Below the pieces are notes generated by a model. It did no database searches and was not told where the DNA came from. It worked only from the letters and a program-made list of their open reading frames with translations. Both the position numbers and the translations under genes were made by a program. Shown here one piece after another: positions 44,621-59,734 of a stretch of 64,000 nucleotides of DNA. Source of the DNA: Heliocybe sulcata (Eukaryota; Basidiomycota; Agaricomycetes; Gloeophyllales; Gloeophyllaceae); assembly GCA_004369045.1 (NCBI GenBank), contig ML213523.1:385688-449687 (forward strand), in the 5' to 3' direction. Numbering within the stretch: position 1 is the first letter of the stretch; each line of letters opens with the position of its first letter.

Positions 44621-46321
44621 ATCAACTTCTTCATTGTCCGAGCTGGGACTCAAGGATGAGAAAGGAAGCTCATTGTTGTGAGATTAGCACGGAAGGATCA
44701 TGTATGATGTCTCTAGTAGCACGCCTTTGCTTCGGGTCTATATAGAAATACTCGTCTTCGGACCTGGCATATGATAGACTGGGGAGTTAATCATTTAGAG
44801 GAGATTCATCCCATGGCCGCATGGTGGTGGAATCGTAGAAGGCTTTCGGCTTCCGATGCCTGTGCTACGATGAGAGGAACGTTCATTTTGACAGGCGGGG
44901 CTCCAAACTAAAGGCTAAAATGCAAATTTAGTACAGCTATCAGATAAGTGCTAGTCTTGCTTGTTCACAGTTGACGACATTGAAGGCTATAGCTGACGAT
45001 TCGAATGCAAACTTAGTACAGCTATCAGATAGGGAGACCTACTGCTGGTGAGTGAATCAAACGTCTAACTCGGTGTCGGTTCCGAGCCACTGGAGTGTGC
45101 AAAGAACGTAAGGAAGCGCTCAGAGTGGAAGATTCCTCTCATCCTAGCCATAGTTTAATGAAGATATACAGTGAGTATGTGCCAAGTAAAGTACCAATGA
45201 GGGAAACGACTCACGACTCCTTGATTCTCGGTCTACGAGCGCCATTAGGAAGTGCAGGAGGATTGGTGGCAGTGGCCGCTTCCCGTGCGTATTTATAAGT
45301 TGTGCGAGATCTCTCAGGCTTGGCGATCAAGGCGAGTGGCAGCTTGCTTCGATATGATAGATTCGGGTATTTCGACTGGCTTGAGAGGGTTTGAGGTTGC
45401 AACTTCTCAAACTTCCGGCGGCCAGAATACGGGTCCGGAGTCTCCAGGTTGGAATACACTTGTTCTATTCGATGAGGCGTCGCCGCGGCCTCACGAATCA
45501 GAGACAAGACACTGCCAATTATCCTCTAGGCGACAGACCAGCTTATAACTCTGGAAAGTAGTATTCGTGGGTCACAGTAGGACTCACTCCCCGAAGAAGC
45601 TTGGTTGTGCTTATACCGATATCTTGCCGTTCCCAGAGTTAAACCGAAAATTAGGCCAACAGGAATCCGAAGGTGGAGGCGGAGCACTCCCAATCAAACT
45701 GCGTAACAAGCCTAAGTTAACATGCCCCAGAGAGAGTAGGCAATGCGGAGAGCCCTGGTAGAGTACTTCCAAGTCGTCGGCCGAGCCCAAGGGACGCGTA
45801 TCACGTATCCACGGGTAGGATACTAGAAGAATGAGCACGCTCTGGGACAGAAAGTACAGGTCTTTCGCCTTTCGCCATAGAATAAGCAGCTGCTTCACTA
45901 TGGAGCTCCGTTCACTCGGGCTGCTACAACCGTAACTTGGAGTTTTATCGAAGTCTACCGAAACCCAGAGGTTTCAGGAGCTGGATAAGAGCAGACTGAA
46001 AAGAAACTTGCAATTATGCCATCGATAATTGAACGAAAAGAGGGTCAAGCGAGAGCGGCATGCAAAGGCGAGGTCCAACTGCAAACTTAAGTGCAGCGTT
46101 ACCATGTCACGTATCGTCACAAGCGCCGGACACAAGCGCGGGCTGCGACAACTTCAGACTTCTTCACTCAAGAATGCATTGCATGGTATAATACAATTAC
46201 TTTGAGATAATCCGCGTCGTTACGACTTAAGTTTATACAATATAGCCCTTACATTGTCCATCAAGCTCTTGAGCAATCGTCTAATTCTTGACTGTAGACA
46301 CTGCCTCGCGCCAAGTCTTGC
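44621..46321. other. Gene-free stretch
   Basis: No gene was recognised. A 28-bp near-identical direct repeat (ATGCAAAYTTAGTACAGCTA then TCAGATA) occurs at about 44921 and 45005. The remainder shows no structure. Confidence 0.4.
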
Positions 46322-47275
46322 TTAGAACTTAACCTTGGAGACCGTCTCGTAGAAGGTCTTGCCCTGGATCGTGGCAACTTCGAGCTCAAGCGCCGAGGGC
46401 TGACGGGAGCCGTCGCCGCCAGCGAAAGTACCAGCGCCCCAAGGAGAGCCTACAGAACAATCAGGTCACGGAGCCGAGCAGGGAGATTGAGTGTTACTCA
46501 CCACCACGGAGCTCAGTCAGGTTCGTGAGCTGCGCAAACGTGTGCTTGTACCCGAGGGGGACGTAGATGATGCCGTGGTGCGCGAACGTGGACATGGCCG
46601 CGATGGCGGTGGACTCCTGTCCTCCACCGGGGGAAGCCGAAGAGACGAAGAGGCCACCGAACTTGCCCGCGAGGGCCCCGGTCGCCCAGAGCTGGCCTGT
46701 AGCATCCCAGAACGCCTAGACGAGTTATTTAGGGAGCAGAGATAACGTTAAAGAGGACACACCTTCCACTGGGCGGAGTAGTTGCCGAAACGGGTGGGAA
46801 TACCGAAGAGGAAGGCGTCGAACTGGGTGAGCTGGTCGGGGGTGATGACGGGGTAGTCAGGCTTGGGCGGGGCGTGCATCAACTTGAGGATGTCCTCGGA
46901 CAGCGTCTCCGGGACCCTATACGCCTGTCAGCATTCCCTCGTAGACCGAGGGAGCCTTGCACTTACTGGAAGATGGTCACCGATCCTCCGGCGCTCTCAA
47001 TACCGCCCTTCACGGCTTCGGCGACTATAAGGGTGGGATGAGCATGTGAGTAACAGCAGGAGACAGGATTAGGACGCAAGACACTCACGCTTGGCGATGT
47101 GGCCATACATGGAATAGATAACAATAGCGACCTTGGGAGCAGCCATGACTGTAGCGGGGGTAGTAGAAGCACTAGTGGGAGCAGCGGGTTTTGACGTCGA
47201 GTTGGAGGAGGCAGGTTTCTTCTTCTGCTCGTCGTCGGTGAAGTTGTTCTTCTGACGCTTGGATGGAAAACACAT
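46322..47275 (-). CDS. WrbA-type NAD(P)H:quinone oxidoreductase, copy 2
   Basis: Minus-strand paralogue of copy 1 with the same exon plan. It starts [16 protein letters not shown], a Ser/Pro/Ala-rich linker follows, then [28 protein letters not shown], the [19 protein letters not shown] stretch, [50 protein letters not shown] and a terminal VSKVKF. The Phe for Tyr change in the TRYGN loop is conservative. It is divergent from copy 3 across 1.2 kb. The role is as for copy 1: FMN-dependent two-electron quinone reduction. Confidence 0.9.
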
Positions 47276-48460
47276 CCGCCTTTTATCTTGCCGGGTAGGG
47301 GCTTTTGGTTATCGTGCCATCATCAGTATTGCCTTTTATCGGCGGTCGCCACAGGAATAGTGCGCAATATTCGAGGCCACGCGTGCGACGCTCTGGCTCG
47401 TAAAGGCAAGCTTCACCTAAGGACGTGCTTGAAAAGAGAGCTGAATCAGCACGTAAGCAGATTCTCGTAAGTGTTTAGGCTTGTGATATGACATCGAGGG
47501 GTAAGAAAGAACCTATATTTGGATGTTTATTCTGGAGGGTGATTTGTTCTAGCTTCGTTTAGGCGCTTGAACGCTTGGTTGCCGGGCGGGATTGCTACTT
47601 TTAGAAGAAAACGCTCGTCGGCGAAAGTGTAACGAGCATTCGAGAATGATCGTTTGTAATCCATGGTAGGAGGCGCACATCAGATCGTGATGGGCAACCT
47701 GGATGGCGTTCCAATGTCCATAGACGATATCACGGAGAGCACAATTCCCGTTAGAAGAGACAAGTAGCAGATGCAAACTAGCTACCTACAGACAGCAGCT
47801 TCAGCAATTCTTCACGCGGTTCATGAATTGTCCAGAAACGCATGAATTGTCCAGAAACGCTCTGGTCGCGGCGTAACGAAACCGTCCGAAGCCGTCAATC
47901 CGATGGTCGGACACCTCGGGGTCCACGTCCTGTGGCATGGAATAGTTATGAATTGCAACCAGTCCTTTACGCACTCTATTTTTCTCTGCTTCTCTTGACC
48001 TTTTTGGCACTCAAGGATCTCCGTACAGGTGTACACGAGTTGTGGTTTGCTGCCCCTCTAATGCCTGACTGGCTATAATGGGGCATGGGACCCCGGACCC
48101 CTCCCCACTCCGTTACACACCGCTAAAGGACCGACTGTACATAAGCCCATCAATATCACTCAATCAAAGCAATGTCAGCTAATTACAGATAAATCCAGAT
48201 GAATTCTTGTCATGTCGCCGAAGTACAACTCAGCCTGTGCTGGATATCTCTGACGGTGGCGCTCTTCACCTGCACTTCACGGTGATGACCAAAGCTTACG
48301 ATGATCACATCGAGCACGTATTTGTCTAGCTCCTGACGTAGATATCCCCGAGATCGAGGACGGCGAGGTTTAAATACTAAGTAATCTAGTCCCGACCTCG
48401 TCCTCATCTCTTCTCTTACCCTACAACGCTCCCTAGTCTGCCTATATACTCGAAGCCGCC
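47276..48460. promoter_or_regulatory. Divergent region between WrbA copies 2 and 3
   Basis: It contains the promoters of both genes. A 19-bp unit CATGAATTGTCCAGAAACG is tandemly repeated at 47822-47859. A TATA-like CTATATACTCG precedes copy 3 at about 48441. No gene was recognised. Confidence 0.45.
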
Positions 48461-49446
48461 ATGTCGTCCCCCAGGGTTGCCATCGTCATCTACTCGATGT
48501 ATGGCCATGTTGCCAAACGTGAGTAGCCTCTTCAATCTCTTCGGAACTAGGGTGGCACCGGCCTTGTACATTCGGAGCAACGAACCACCCGAGTGGCAGC
48601 ACTGTTTGAGGATAGCGAGGGGACCGGGATAGCGAGGGGACCGCCGCCACGCGTTGTTTCGGGTGGAAATGGGATGTTTTCAGTCGTATGCGGAGGTGCT
48701 ATTCGAGTGCAAGGCATGCCTTGCGGAGATGGCTTCAGGACTGTGATTGACGTGTCCTGATACTGACTGCTATGTAGTTGCCGAAGCCGTGAAAGCAGGC
48801 CTCGAGTCCGCCGGCGGTAAAGCCACCATCTATCAGTACGTCAGACGACCGATCCTTCGCTCTCTACTTCTGATGTTCTTTGCTTGCAGGGTGCCCGAGA
48901 CGCTCTCCGATGAGATTCTCGCCAAAATGCACGCACCGCCCAAGTCCAGCTACCCCGTCATCAGCCCCGCAGAGCTGACGAACTTCGACGCGTTCCTCTT
49001 CGGCATCCCGACGCGTTACGGGAACTTCCCGGCGCAGTTCAAGGTGCGCTTCTCATCTTTCCATTCACTCTTGCTGAATGAATTACTGACATGGTGCTGT
49101 GCAGGCCTTCTGGGATGCAACCGGTCAACTCTGGGCCTCAGGTGCGCTCGCGGGCAAGTTCGCCGGCGTTTTCATCTCCACCGCCTCCCCCGGTGGCGGG
49201 CAGGAATCTACTGCCATAGCGGCAATGTCCACCTTCGCGCACCACGGGATCATCTACGTCCCGCTCGGGTACAAGAACGCGTTCCCGCAGCTGACGAACC
49301 TGGAAGAGCTGCGTGGGGGCTCTCCGTGGGGCGCGGGCACGTTTGCGGGCGCGGACGGGAGTAGGCAGCCGACGAAGCTCGAGCTGGAGATTGCGCAGAT
49401 ACAGGGGAAGCAGTTCTGGGAGCTGGTAGCGAGGGTGAAGTTCTAG
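48461..49446 (+). CDS. WrbA-type NAD(P)H:quinone oxidoreductase, copy 3
   Basis: It starts directly at the flavodoxin fold ([19 protein letters not shown]) without the MCFPSKR extension of copies 1 and 2. It continues [104 protein letters not shown] and a terminal VARVKF. The intron plan is shared, but the first intron (48519-48778) is about 260 nt, far longer than the usual 55-70 nt, and contains a tandem duplication. The predicted function is quinone reduction in stress defence. Confidence 0.9.
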
Positions 49447-50069
49447 GCGGAGGCTTACTGGTATTTTGTCGCGTGCACTTGTAATTGTTAGTGGGTCCGT
49501 GACGATCCTCATGGTAATGTAATGTATCCCAGACCTTTATATCTAGATGTACCTGAGTCCAGGGGACTGGGACACAAGGCTGGTACTGCTTGAGCTAGGT
49601 GTTGCATCGTGCGCGCGGTAATGTAGGACCCTCTCAGGGTCGAGGAGGCTGAAGCTATCGCATCTGGATAAATTGGCGCGCTCTCAGCTGACATATAGTC
49701 GGCCGCGCCAGGCAGCGAGAACAGCGCAATATATACGAAGGAACTGATGACACCCATCGACGTTTAGGACAAGTGCTGTGTCCGAAGATTCCAGGTAACC
49801 TTTGTGAGCTCTACGTCGGTTTCGCGTTTGCGGCCCAGTATTTATTACCTTCGTTTCGAGCTCGGAAACAGACAAGGGAATGGTAGTTGGATAGCTGCCG
49901 GTTCATGAGTGTGTAGAGGAAGAATACTAAGCGATGGCTGCTTTTGTGTGATAAAAATTTCACTTCCTTCTTCTACTCGTACTTGAGGAAATGAAATAGA
50001 ACCACGGATTCCTCGGAGTTGAGAAAGTTGGAACGCTTTATAGACTACCTTTATGGGGCGTTTATCCAA
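49447..50069. other. Intergenic
   Basis: No gene or motif was recognised between WrbA copy 3 and the tRNA. Confidence 0.4.
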
Positions 50070-50139
50070 GCATTAATGGGGTAGTGGTAACCTCAGTCGT
50101 TGCCATCGACTGGCCGCGAGTTCGATTCTCGCTTAATGC
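50070..50139 (+). tRNA. tRNA-Gly(GCC)
   Basis: A perfect cloverleaf is visible. The acceptor stem GCATTAA/TTAATGC has 7 pairs, the D arm includes GGGGTAGTGG (A box), and the anticodon stem AGTCG/CGACT encloses loop TTGCCAT with anticodon GCC. The T arm GCGAG-TTCGATT-CTCGC is also the B box. There is no intron. A T-rich run (ATTTTATTTTA) follows as a Pol III stop. The position is isolated, between protein genes. Confidence 0.95.
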
Positions 50140-51803
50140 ATTTTATTTTATGCTACCTAATCAGTCGTTCGGTGTCCTCCATCAAATGTACGTCACACTT
50201 CATGGATACGTATAGGCTGATGTATACAGTCTGGCCATTCGTAAGTTTTTGCGCAGGAATTCGTCCCACCGCGGTGGACGTGACGTCGTGCCTAATGCAC
50301 GTGATGTTGTTCCGTGACATTCAATATAACGCGACTGCGAGAACGTCGGAGTTTGGAAGCACAACTTGGCTCTGTACCATGATAGGCTCACGATAGGGAA
50401 CCCGCCTCCTATTACTTGAGGTTGGCCACACCTAATGGAATTGTCTTATACTCTGGATATATATCCGTTCTGTGCCTGTCCCCAAACCTTCATTTGTCGG
50501 CCTTCGTCGAGAGGGCGGGTGCTGCGTGATATCAGCAAGGTCAGCAAAGGACTGTGCGCCATGTTATCTCTCAGCTAATATAACTCGGTGACTACATGGA
50601 TGTTTTGCTCGTATTTCTGTATACTCTTCATCAGACGATGGCATATGCGCGTGGCTATATGCGACATCGTGTGTTCTACCAACCTTACTCGCCAGCCTGA
50701 ACGAGATCACCATTGTGGTGCAAGGCAGAAGGCAACAAAAGGAACTTCTGGGTGCTTTGGCAATGCGTACAGTGGAGGTCTGCCGCCTAGCGAGGTCCTT
50801 CCTGACTCTACGGTCCGTTCATAATATGGTGAGGACAACCTGCTTCATACGCGCCCGTGACAATCACTGAGAACGGGGAAGGCTGTGCAGGAAGCGAGGC
50901 AATGAGGTGTCTTTATGGCGCCCTTTTCCGGAGAGAAAATGCACCCGTTTCCGTGTCCCCTGTCCAGCGCTTCTATGATCCGAAGGATGCTGCGTATTCT
51001 TCAGCGTCGATCAAATGGCATAATACACATGCGTCGTCTTTACCTACAGCCCACGAAGAACAAGATCCTCATTTGACTTCGCAGCAGGCATGTAGATCCT
51101 TTTATGCCTCAGCAGAGGAGCGGCTCATGCTGACTGGCTTTGCAAGCTTTTCCGTTGAAGAGCGGCGGTCCTGCGAATGACTATCATTGACGACACGTCT
51201 CGATGATGCTGACATACGGAATTCGCAATCACCAGGCACTATGATCCGCAGGAGTTTGCTGGACCTTGTCTGCTCGTCTATTCCAGGAAGCGTGTGTTGT
51301 GGCATTGCAGCCCTCTTCACTCACCTTTCCCGGCGATCCCGTCCAATGGTCTTTATCGCACCAAGCGCGGCTTTTATTAGTCGTACGCGATTACCATTGT
51401 CTTTCAGTTGTGACCAAGTCTAACCGAGGAACGTTTGCAACAGAAGTCGCGCAGACTCATTCGTCGGAAGTAGTAAAAATATCCTCTCAAGATTACTGAG
51501 ACGGATCTATGCAGCATCGCATGTACTAGAAGGTTTAGGACGGGCAAGCTAGGTCAGCATTGCTTTTTCGAAAGGTATCCCTGTTGTGGCTTACCCTGTT
51601 CTCAGAGTTGTCTCAGTAATCCTGGCGGAGCATGGGAGATGATATCCTGCTTGCAGGAGACTGCGCTTATTAACCGAGTGGCAGTAGCGATGCCGGCCCT
51701 TCCGGTGGGAATTATTTCCCACGATCAGCTCGATTATATTTGAAGATGCCGGTACGCGCAAGACGAATCAGACTTTCTAACGACGTCTTCATCCTTCATC
51801 ATC
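50140..51803. other. Gene-free stretch of 1.7 kb
   Basis: Several 70-107-codon frames exist (for example 50857-51180), but none has a recognisable domain. The right end should hold the PGI promoter. Confidence 0.35.
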
Positions 51804-54836
<3,033 letters not shown>

Positions 54837-56517
54837 CTAGGTACGACGGGCAGAGGCACCCGGCTGATTAGCCTGCGTTCTCGCAGCTCGAGTACGGGAT
54901 GGCTCCGTCTGCCCTTGAGTCGCTCCGGGCATCCGTCCTTGGCTAGAGGTCCCAGGCGCTTGCGGAACCGGTGCCTGCAGTCTCTGGCCAGATATCGCCG
55001 GCTCACGAGCTGCTGCATGGGTGCGAGAGTCCAGAGATACCTGGCCCATCCGCGCCTGGAGTTCACGAACTTCCTTAGCATCCTCAGCCACCCTTTCGAA
55101 GTGCTTTAGAAGAACGTCCGCTGCGGCTTTTACGCTCGGGAGCTCGCGCTTGCCATGCTTGAATGTCGCGGCCAACTCCTGCTGTATCGTGATGAGGCTG
55201 CGCCACGACATGAACAGCGTCGCCAGCCTGATCTCGGTCCTCGGCACACACATCCAGGGAATCCTTTCCCCAGGCTCCAGCTTCTCCGGCATCTCCATGA
55301 AAAGCGCGGTCAGACCGTCAGTAAGTTGCCCAAAGCGGGATGCATACACTTGCTCGTAGCGCAGCAACTGTTGGATGTGCGATAATACGCCCGGCGCTTT
55401 GTGACAGGCCGCACCCACGCGTTGGCCCAGGGCAGCAGTGGGCCTCATTGCCAGTTCCACCTGGTTCTTTGCCAGGGCAACAACGGACGTGCCGTCAACA
55501 TACCCGTATCTCTGCGGGACAGCAGTCGGGCTCAATGGAGCGCCAAGGAAAGGATGCATACACTGCGTACCTTGATCTCCGTGGGTAAGATAGCTTTGAA
55601 ATGGGAGACATTGCGCCCATCCTGGTCCCACACCTTGCCCCGTCCAAGAAACTCATTGGTGTTCTCATGACTCTCCTGCTTCTGTGCAGTCCTAACTGTC
55701 TGACGCGTTGGACGGTGCTGTTGTTCGACAGGCACAACGTCGCATGAGAGGGCGCTAATCTGATCGACCCTAACGCCTGAGATCGCGACTACGGGTTCAT
55801 CCCCAGCAGCGGTATTACCGGTATCATAAGGGTGATCTGGAATGCAGGCATCACAGCCTGATTCCATATGTCAAAAGCATAGTACACTCACCGCTGACGA
55901 CAATCCCCGGGGTATTACTGGTCTGGGACTGTATGCTTCCCTGTTGACTAACCAGCGGCGCTATGTCACGAGCTCTGGAGTATGCTTCGCTGAAGAGCTC
56001 GGCATCCCACTTAAGCCCGCGTGTCTCGTTAATAGTGCGGGGGTCTGGCAACCAGTGCTGGATAATACTCAGTACTAGCTTAGTCACTTGGTCACCGACA
56101 ACCATCCTACGAGAAGAATAACATGATTAGCATCGCCCAGCCCAGCGCAACGTATGGTACGCACACAATGTCCTCCTCCGAGCGAGGCAGCTTAAACGGA
56201 TAACGCTTGGGAGGGACCATGATTTTGAGGTCATATTCTTTGTCTTTAGCAATCTTCTCGAAGGTTTTGATAAACTCCCAGAAGATGGTCGATTCATCTG
56301 AGCTCAGCCAGTCATATGGCTCAGGGCAGAGGCAGACCCCCTCCAAGGCACCGTTGCTCCAGTCAACGGTCGTGCCCACCGTTCTCGCGGGAGGCACTGT
56401 GAGATGATCGGGGACTTGCTCCTCAAAATCTGGGAGATCATCAAAGACAACCCGGAGGTCCTCCAGGGTCAGTTCTTGATAAACTCGGGCAATCCGCGGG
56501 TCCATTACGAGGGCCAT
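54837..56517 (-). CDS. Unknown orphan protein, four exons
   Basis: From ATG 56517 (MALVMDPRIARVYQEL) the frame runs through three introns: near 56103-56160 (GTGCGT.., branch GCTAATC), a very short one of about 34 nt near 55856-55889, and near 55518-55573. It ends at 54837. The joined protein of about 510 residues has an N-terminal acidic part (VVFDDLPDFEEQVP), a middle rich in polar residues, and a helical domain (AKNQVELAMRPTAALGQ, IQQLLRYEQVYASRFGQL, WRSLITIQQELAATF). A Pro/Gln/Ala-rich disordered tail follows. There is no signal peptide. I do not recognise the family. The 34-nt intron is shorter than usual and deserves checking. Confidence 0.5.
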
Positions 56518-57279
56518 TGCGTCGATATGCAGTTGAGAGAAGTATCCGAGGTGGAAGAGAAAACACTATGGCCTAGCCTACGGTTGGCTCTGGCTTATAT
56601 ACCCATGCATGATCAATCGCAGGGAGTGTCGCAACAAAGGGCACTTGTCTGAGCTACGCTCTGCATCTCCGTCAACACCGTTGAGCGTACTGCGAATGGC
56701 CATGTTGTTAAAAAAGTAAAGCGTAGCAGAGCACAAAGAACTACTCAATGTCAAACGAGTTTGAGGTCGTCGCACAGTCCACGTACTTGCCCTTCTTCTC
56801 CGGGTTGCAGAATGGCGAATGGGTACCTTGCCTAACAGGTGTACACCAATGATTGCATGCGACACCTTGAAAAGAAAGTAGAAGAAGCTTGTTTGACGAA
56901 ACCTCGGCAGGTATGATAAACTAAGTCTGTCGCACCATTAGATCCTGGTCCATCGCAGTCTGAATGTACATAGCTTGCCTTTTAATTCATCCACGAGCTT
57001 CCCGGGAGAATAGATTTCTGACCTGTCTGTGGAATCAGAAGGGGTTCTCATGGGGACAGATGATGTTTCAACCCTTCATAGTTATTGTTACTTTATCGTT
57101 GACCGAGGGTCAGTGAGTCGGGCATGAAGGTTGTCGGAGGTTTCACCACTATTATAAGAGGCGTGACAGAGGTGCGCTGTCACGTAACGCATATCCCCTA
57201 CTTATAGCTGCTATGCTTCAGTCGATGTCTAAACCAATTCACTGCTTTTGTGCTTACCTCTCCTTCTAAGCGTCTGCCT
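56518..57279. other. Divergent intergenic region
   Basis: It holds the promoters of the two flanking orphan genes. No motif was recognised. Confidence 0.4.
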
Positions 57280-59432
57280 ATGAAAATCAAAGTCTCGCCA
57301 GAGCAGTTTCTGCGTATTGCAGTTCCACCCAACCTTCCACATGGCTTCCCTGAGGTGGCTTCCACTTCCGACCATGCTGCCGATAATAGCCCTTCCCTAG
57401 ACATCCGAGCTACGATATGGCAGTACGGCCGTCTTAGCTCTTTTGCCAGCGGCTTTACTAGGGCTCTTAAAGAACATCGATTTTCCACTGTGGAGATTGA
57501 TACAGAGTTACCCCGTGCAAGGTATGTCATCCGATGGATTGGCGTTCTCCGAGTCCTATTGAGATTATTGCAGCGACTCCGTCGTCGCAAAATACATAGA
57601 ACCCGTCTTGGATTACGCTAATAGAGAATTTTTCGATATTGGAACGCCTCGTCTGGAGGCTGTCCTACATACTACAGCTGAAGGTAGTTTCCAGAAATAT
57701 CGATTCTAGTAACCGCATTGACGAATCCTTTAGGAGACCCGATGCAGATTTTCCTACTGGCAATGAATACTTCAGCCGAGGGAGCTGAGGACCGCGAATG
57801 GGCCGAACCAGTCAGCAAAGTCGACTTGTCGCTCGAGAAGAAATGCTTTTGCGTGTTCATCAGTTTGGTAAGAATGCCAACAGCACCGTGTGTGCAATAC
57901 TGAGGCGATTATAAGTGCAGGCACCCGGCAGCATCCGTCTTGCAGACTTTCCGGAAACAGGCGGTAGACCCTTCACTTCGACGCCCCTCGTGGAGCGGGC
58001 GGTCTATCACTTGATAGATATCTGCGACGAAACATGCGCTCCTTTCGGTATAATCACTGACGAACTAGCTGTCGTAGGTCTCAACCATCACCCAAAACTC
58101 CGTGGAGATAGCGTCGGAAGCTCGCACTCTTTCCAAGCTTTGCCAGTTTCGGAAACTCCTGTGCGAATGGCTCTAGCGTATTTGTTATCCTTCGAAGCCT
58201 TGGCAATAGGGCATCGTCGCTTCGGGGGTGATCATTTCTCGCCTTGCTTGGGGTGTCTGTATAACCCCCGCGAGGAGCATCTACTTCCTAAACGTGATGA
58301 CCAAGGCAGGAACATCCCGCCGCCGCCGCCACCCCCGTTCCTTCCGCTGGAAAACAGAAGATCATTCGAAGACTTTGATTTCTACACTATGCAGCGAGAC
58401 CCGAAGGAATGGCAGGGCTTTCTGCAGTGGAAGCAAACTATGGAGAATGACGCTCTACTTCATGCACTTAGACCTGGGCAAATGGTCAGCATCTGTGTCG
58501 ACTTCTTCAGAGACAGGTACTCTTGTCATCGGCGCTCACCGTTGTACACTCTGCCTCCCGTTCCGGATGAGACCATGAATATTGTGACTGAAATCACTCG
58601 CCCTCGCTCCAGCACCGTTGACCAGATGCTACGCCGCCATAAGCTGAAGACCGTGGCGTTCGAAGTGACGCATGTGGTACAGGCAGGGTGGGGAAAGTAT
58701 TCACAGGTGTTCTTTGGCAGGCTATCTGGAACGACGCAGCAACTATGTCTGAAGGTGTATGACGAGCGGTTATTTCATGTGGACAAGGAGACCAACTTCT
58801 TCGACAAGCGACCCGAATTGCGGTTACAATACCTCAATTACGCGGTGGACTTGGTACGACGAGAGGAGGCCGTATATGACTGTCTTCAAGATATGCAAGG
58901 GTCTCTGATCCCTCACTGCTATGGATTTCATCAGGTTAGTGACGGGACCTTATCGACTGTTGTTGCTTATCTCTCCACAGGTTACGTTACCAGACGGTTC
59001 ACAGTGGTTAGCGGTCCTTTTGGAGGTCATTGATGCCCCGGATTTGAGTGAGGCGGGATTGACTGAACTATCGATCACTGCTCAGAGAGACTTCGTAAGT
59101 ACCAAATCCCCTATATTGTGCGGGCTCAGGCTGAACAGGAACAGGTCACTCGCCTGCGCCATGCCGTGAGGGCAATCAGATACAGAGGTATTGTACAGAC
59201 CGACTGGCACTTAGCGCAGGTGTACTGCCCCAAGATTCCCGGGGATGAAGAGGGTCGTCTGAGTGTCGTGCTGCTGGATTTCGCGTTCGCGCTGCAACAT
59301 CTGGGTGACTCGACGGCCGTTCGCATCAACATCGGCTTCCTACCCATCGAATACTATGTTCAGTTCGGCCTTCGGGTTAACAAGCAGATAATGGATGAGT
59401 GCTGGTTTCCGTACGTAGAGGCAGAATATTAG
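57280..59432 (+). CDS. Kinase-like-fold orphan protein
   Basis: About seven exons join in frame from ATG 57280 (MKIKVSPEQFLRIAV) to TAA after EAEY. The N-terminal 270 residues have no recognised domain; a polyproline stretch (PPPPPPPFLP) follows near the middle. The C-terminal half resembles a degenerate protein-kinase fold: VVQAGWGKYSQVFFGRL (glycine-loop position), LCLKVYDERLF (Lys), RREEAVYDCL (Glu helix), IVQTDWHLAQVY (catalytic loop with Asp and His but no HRD) and VVLLDFAFA (DFG position). Such proteins are common orphans in Agaricomycetes. Whether it phosphorylates anything is unknown. Introns near 57521, 57682 and 57869 are well supported by frame. Confidence 0.65.
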
Positions 59433-59734
59433 CAAGAGCCGCATGCATGTCTTACTTGTACATCCCTTCGTCCCTGGGGTCCGTAAGCAAGCAGAGCTTT
59501 GTGCCACCAAAGAATGAATTGGCCGCCGCTTATGCATGCATGATTGCAGAGATCTCGACGTGCATTAGTCTTCCAAGAGGCTTTGCCCAGCATAGGAAGC
59601 CGTAGAACGATGTAGGACCTCCATTTGTAGAAGGCCACTACTTGTAAGTGCGAGAGCCAAGCCTGTAATTCATAATATTGAATCGAAAACACGTCACAAC
59701 GGTCGATATGGATGCACAGCGAGGTACTCAGTCT
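59433..59734. other. Intergenic between convergent genes
   Basis: Short 3' gap; nothing was recognised. Confidence 0.4.
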
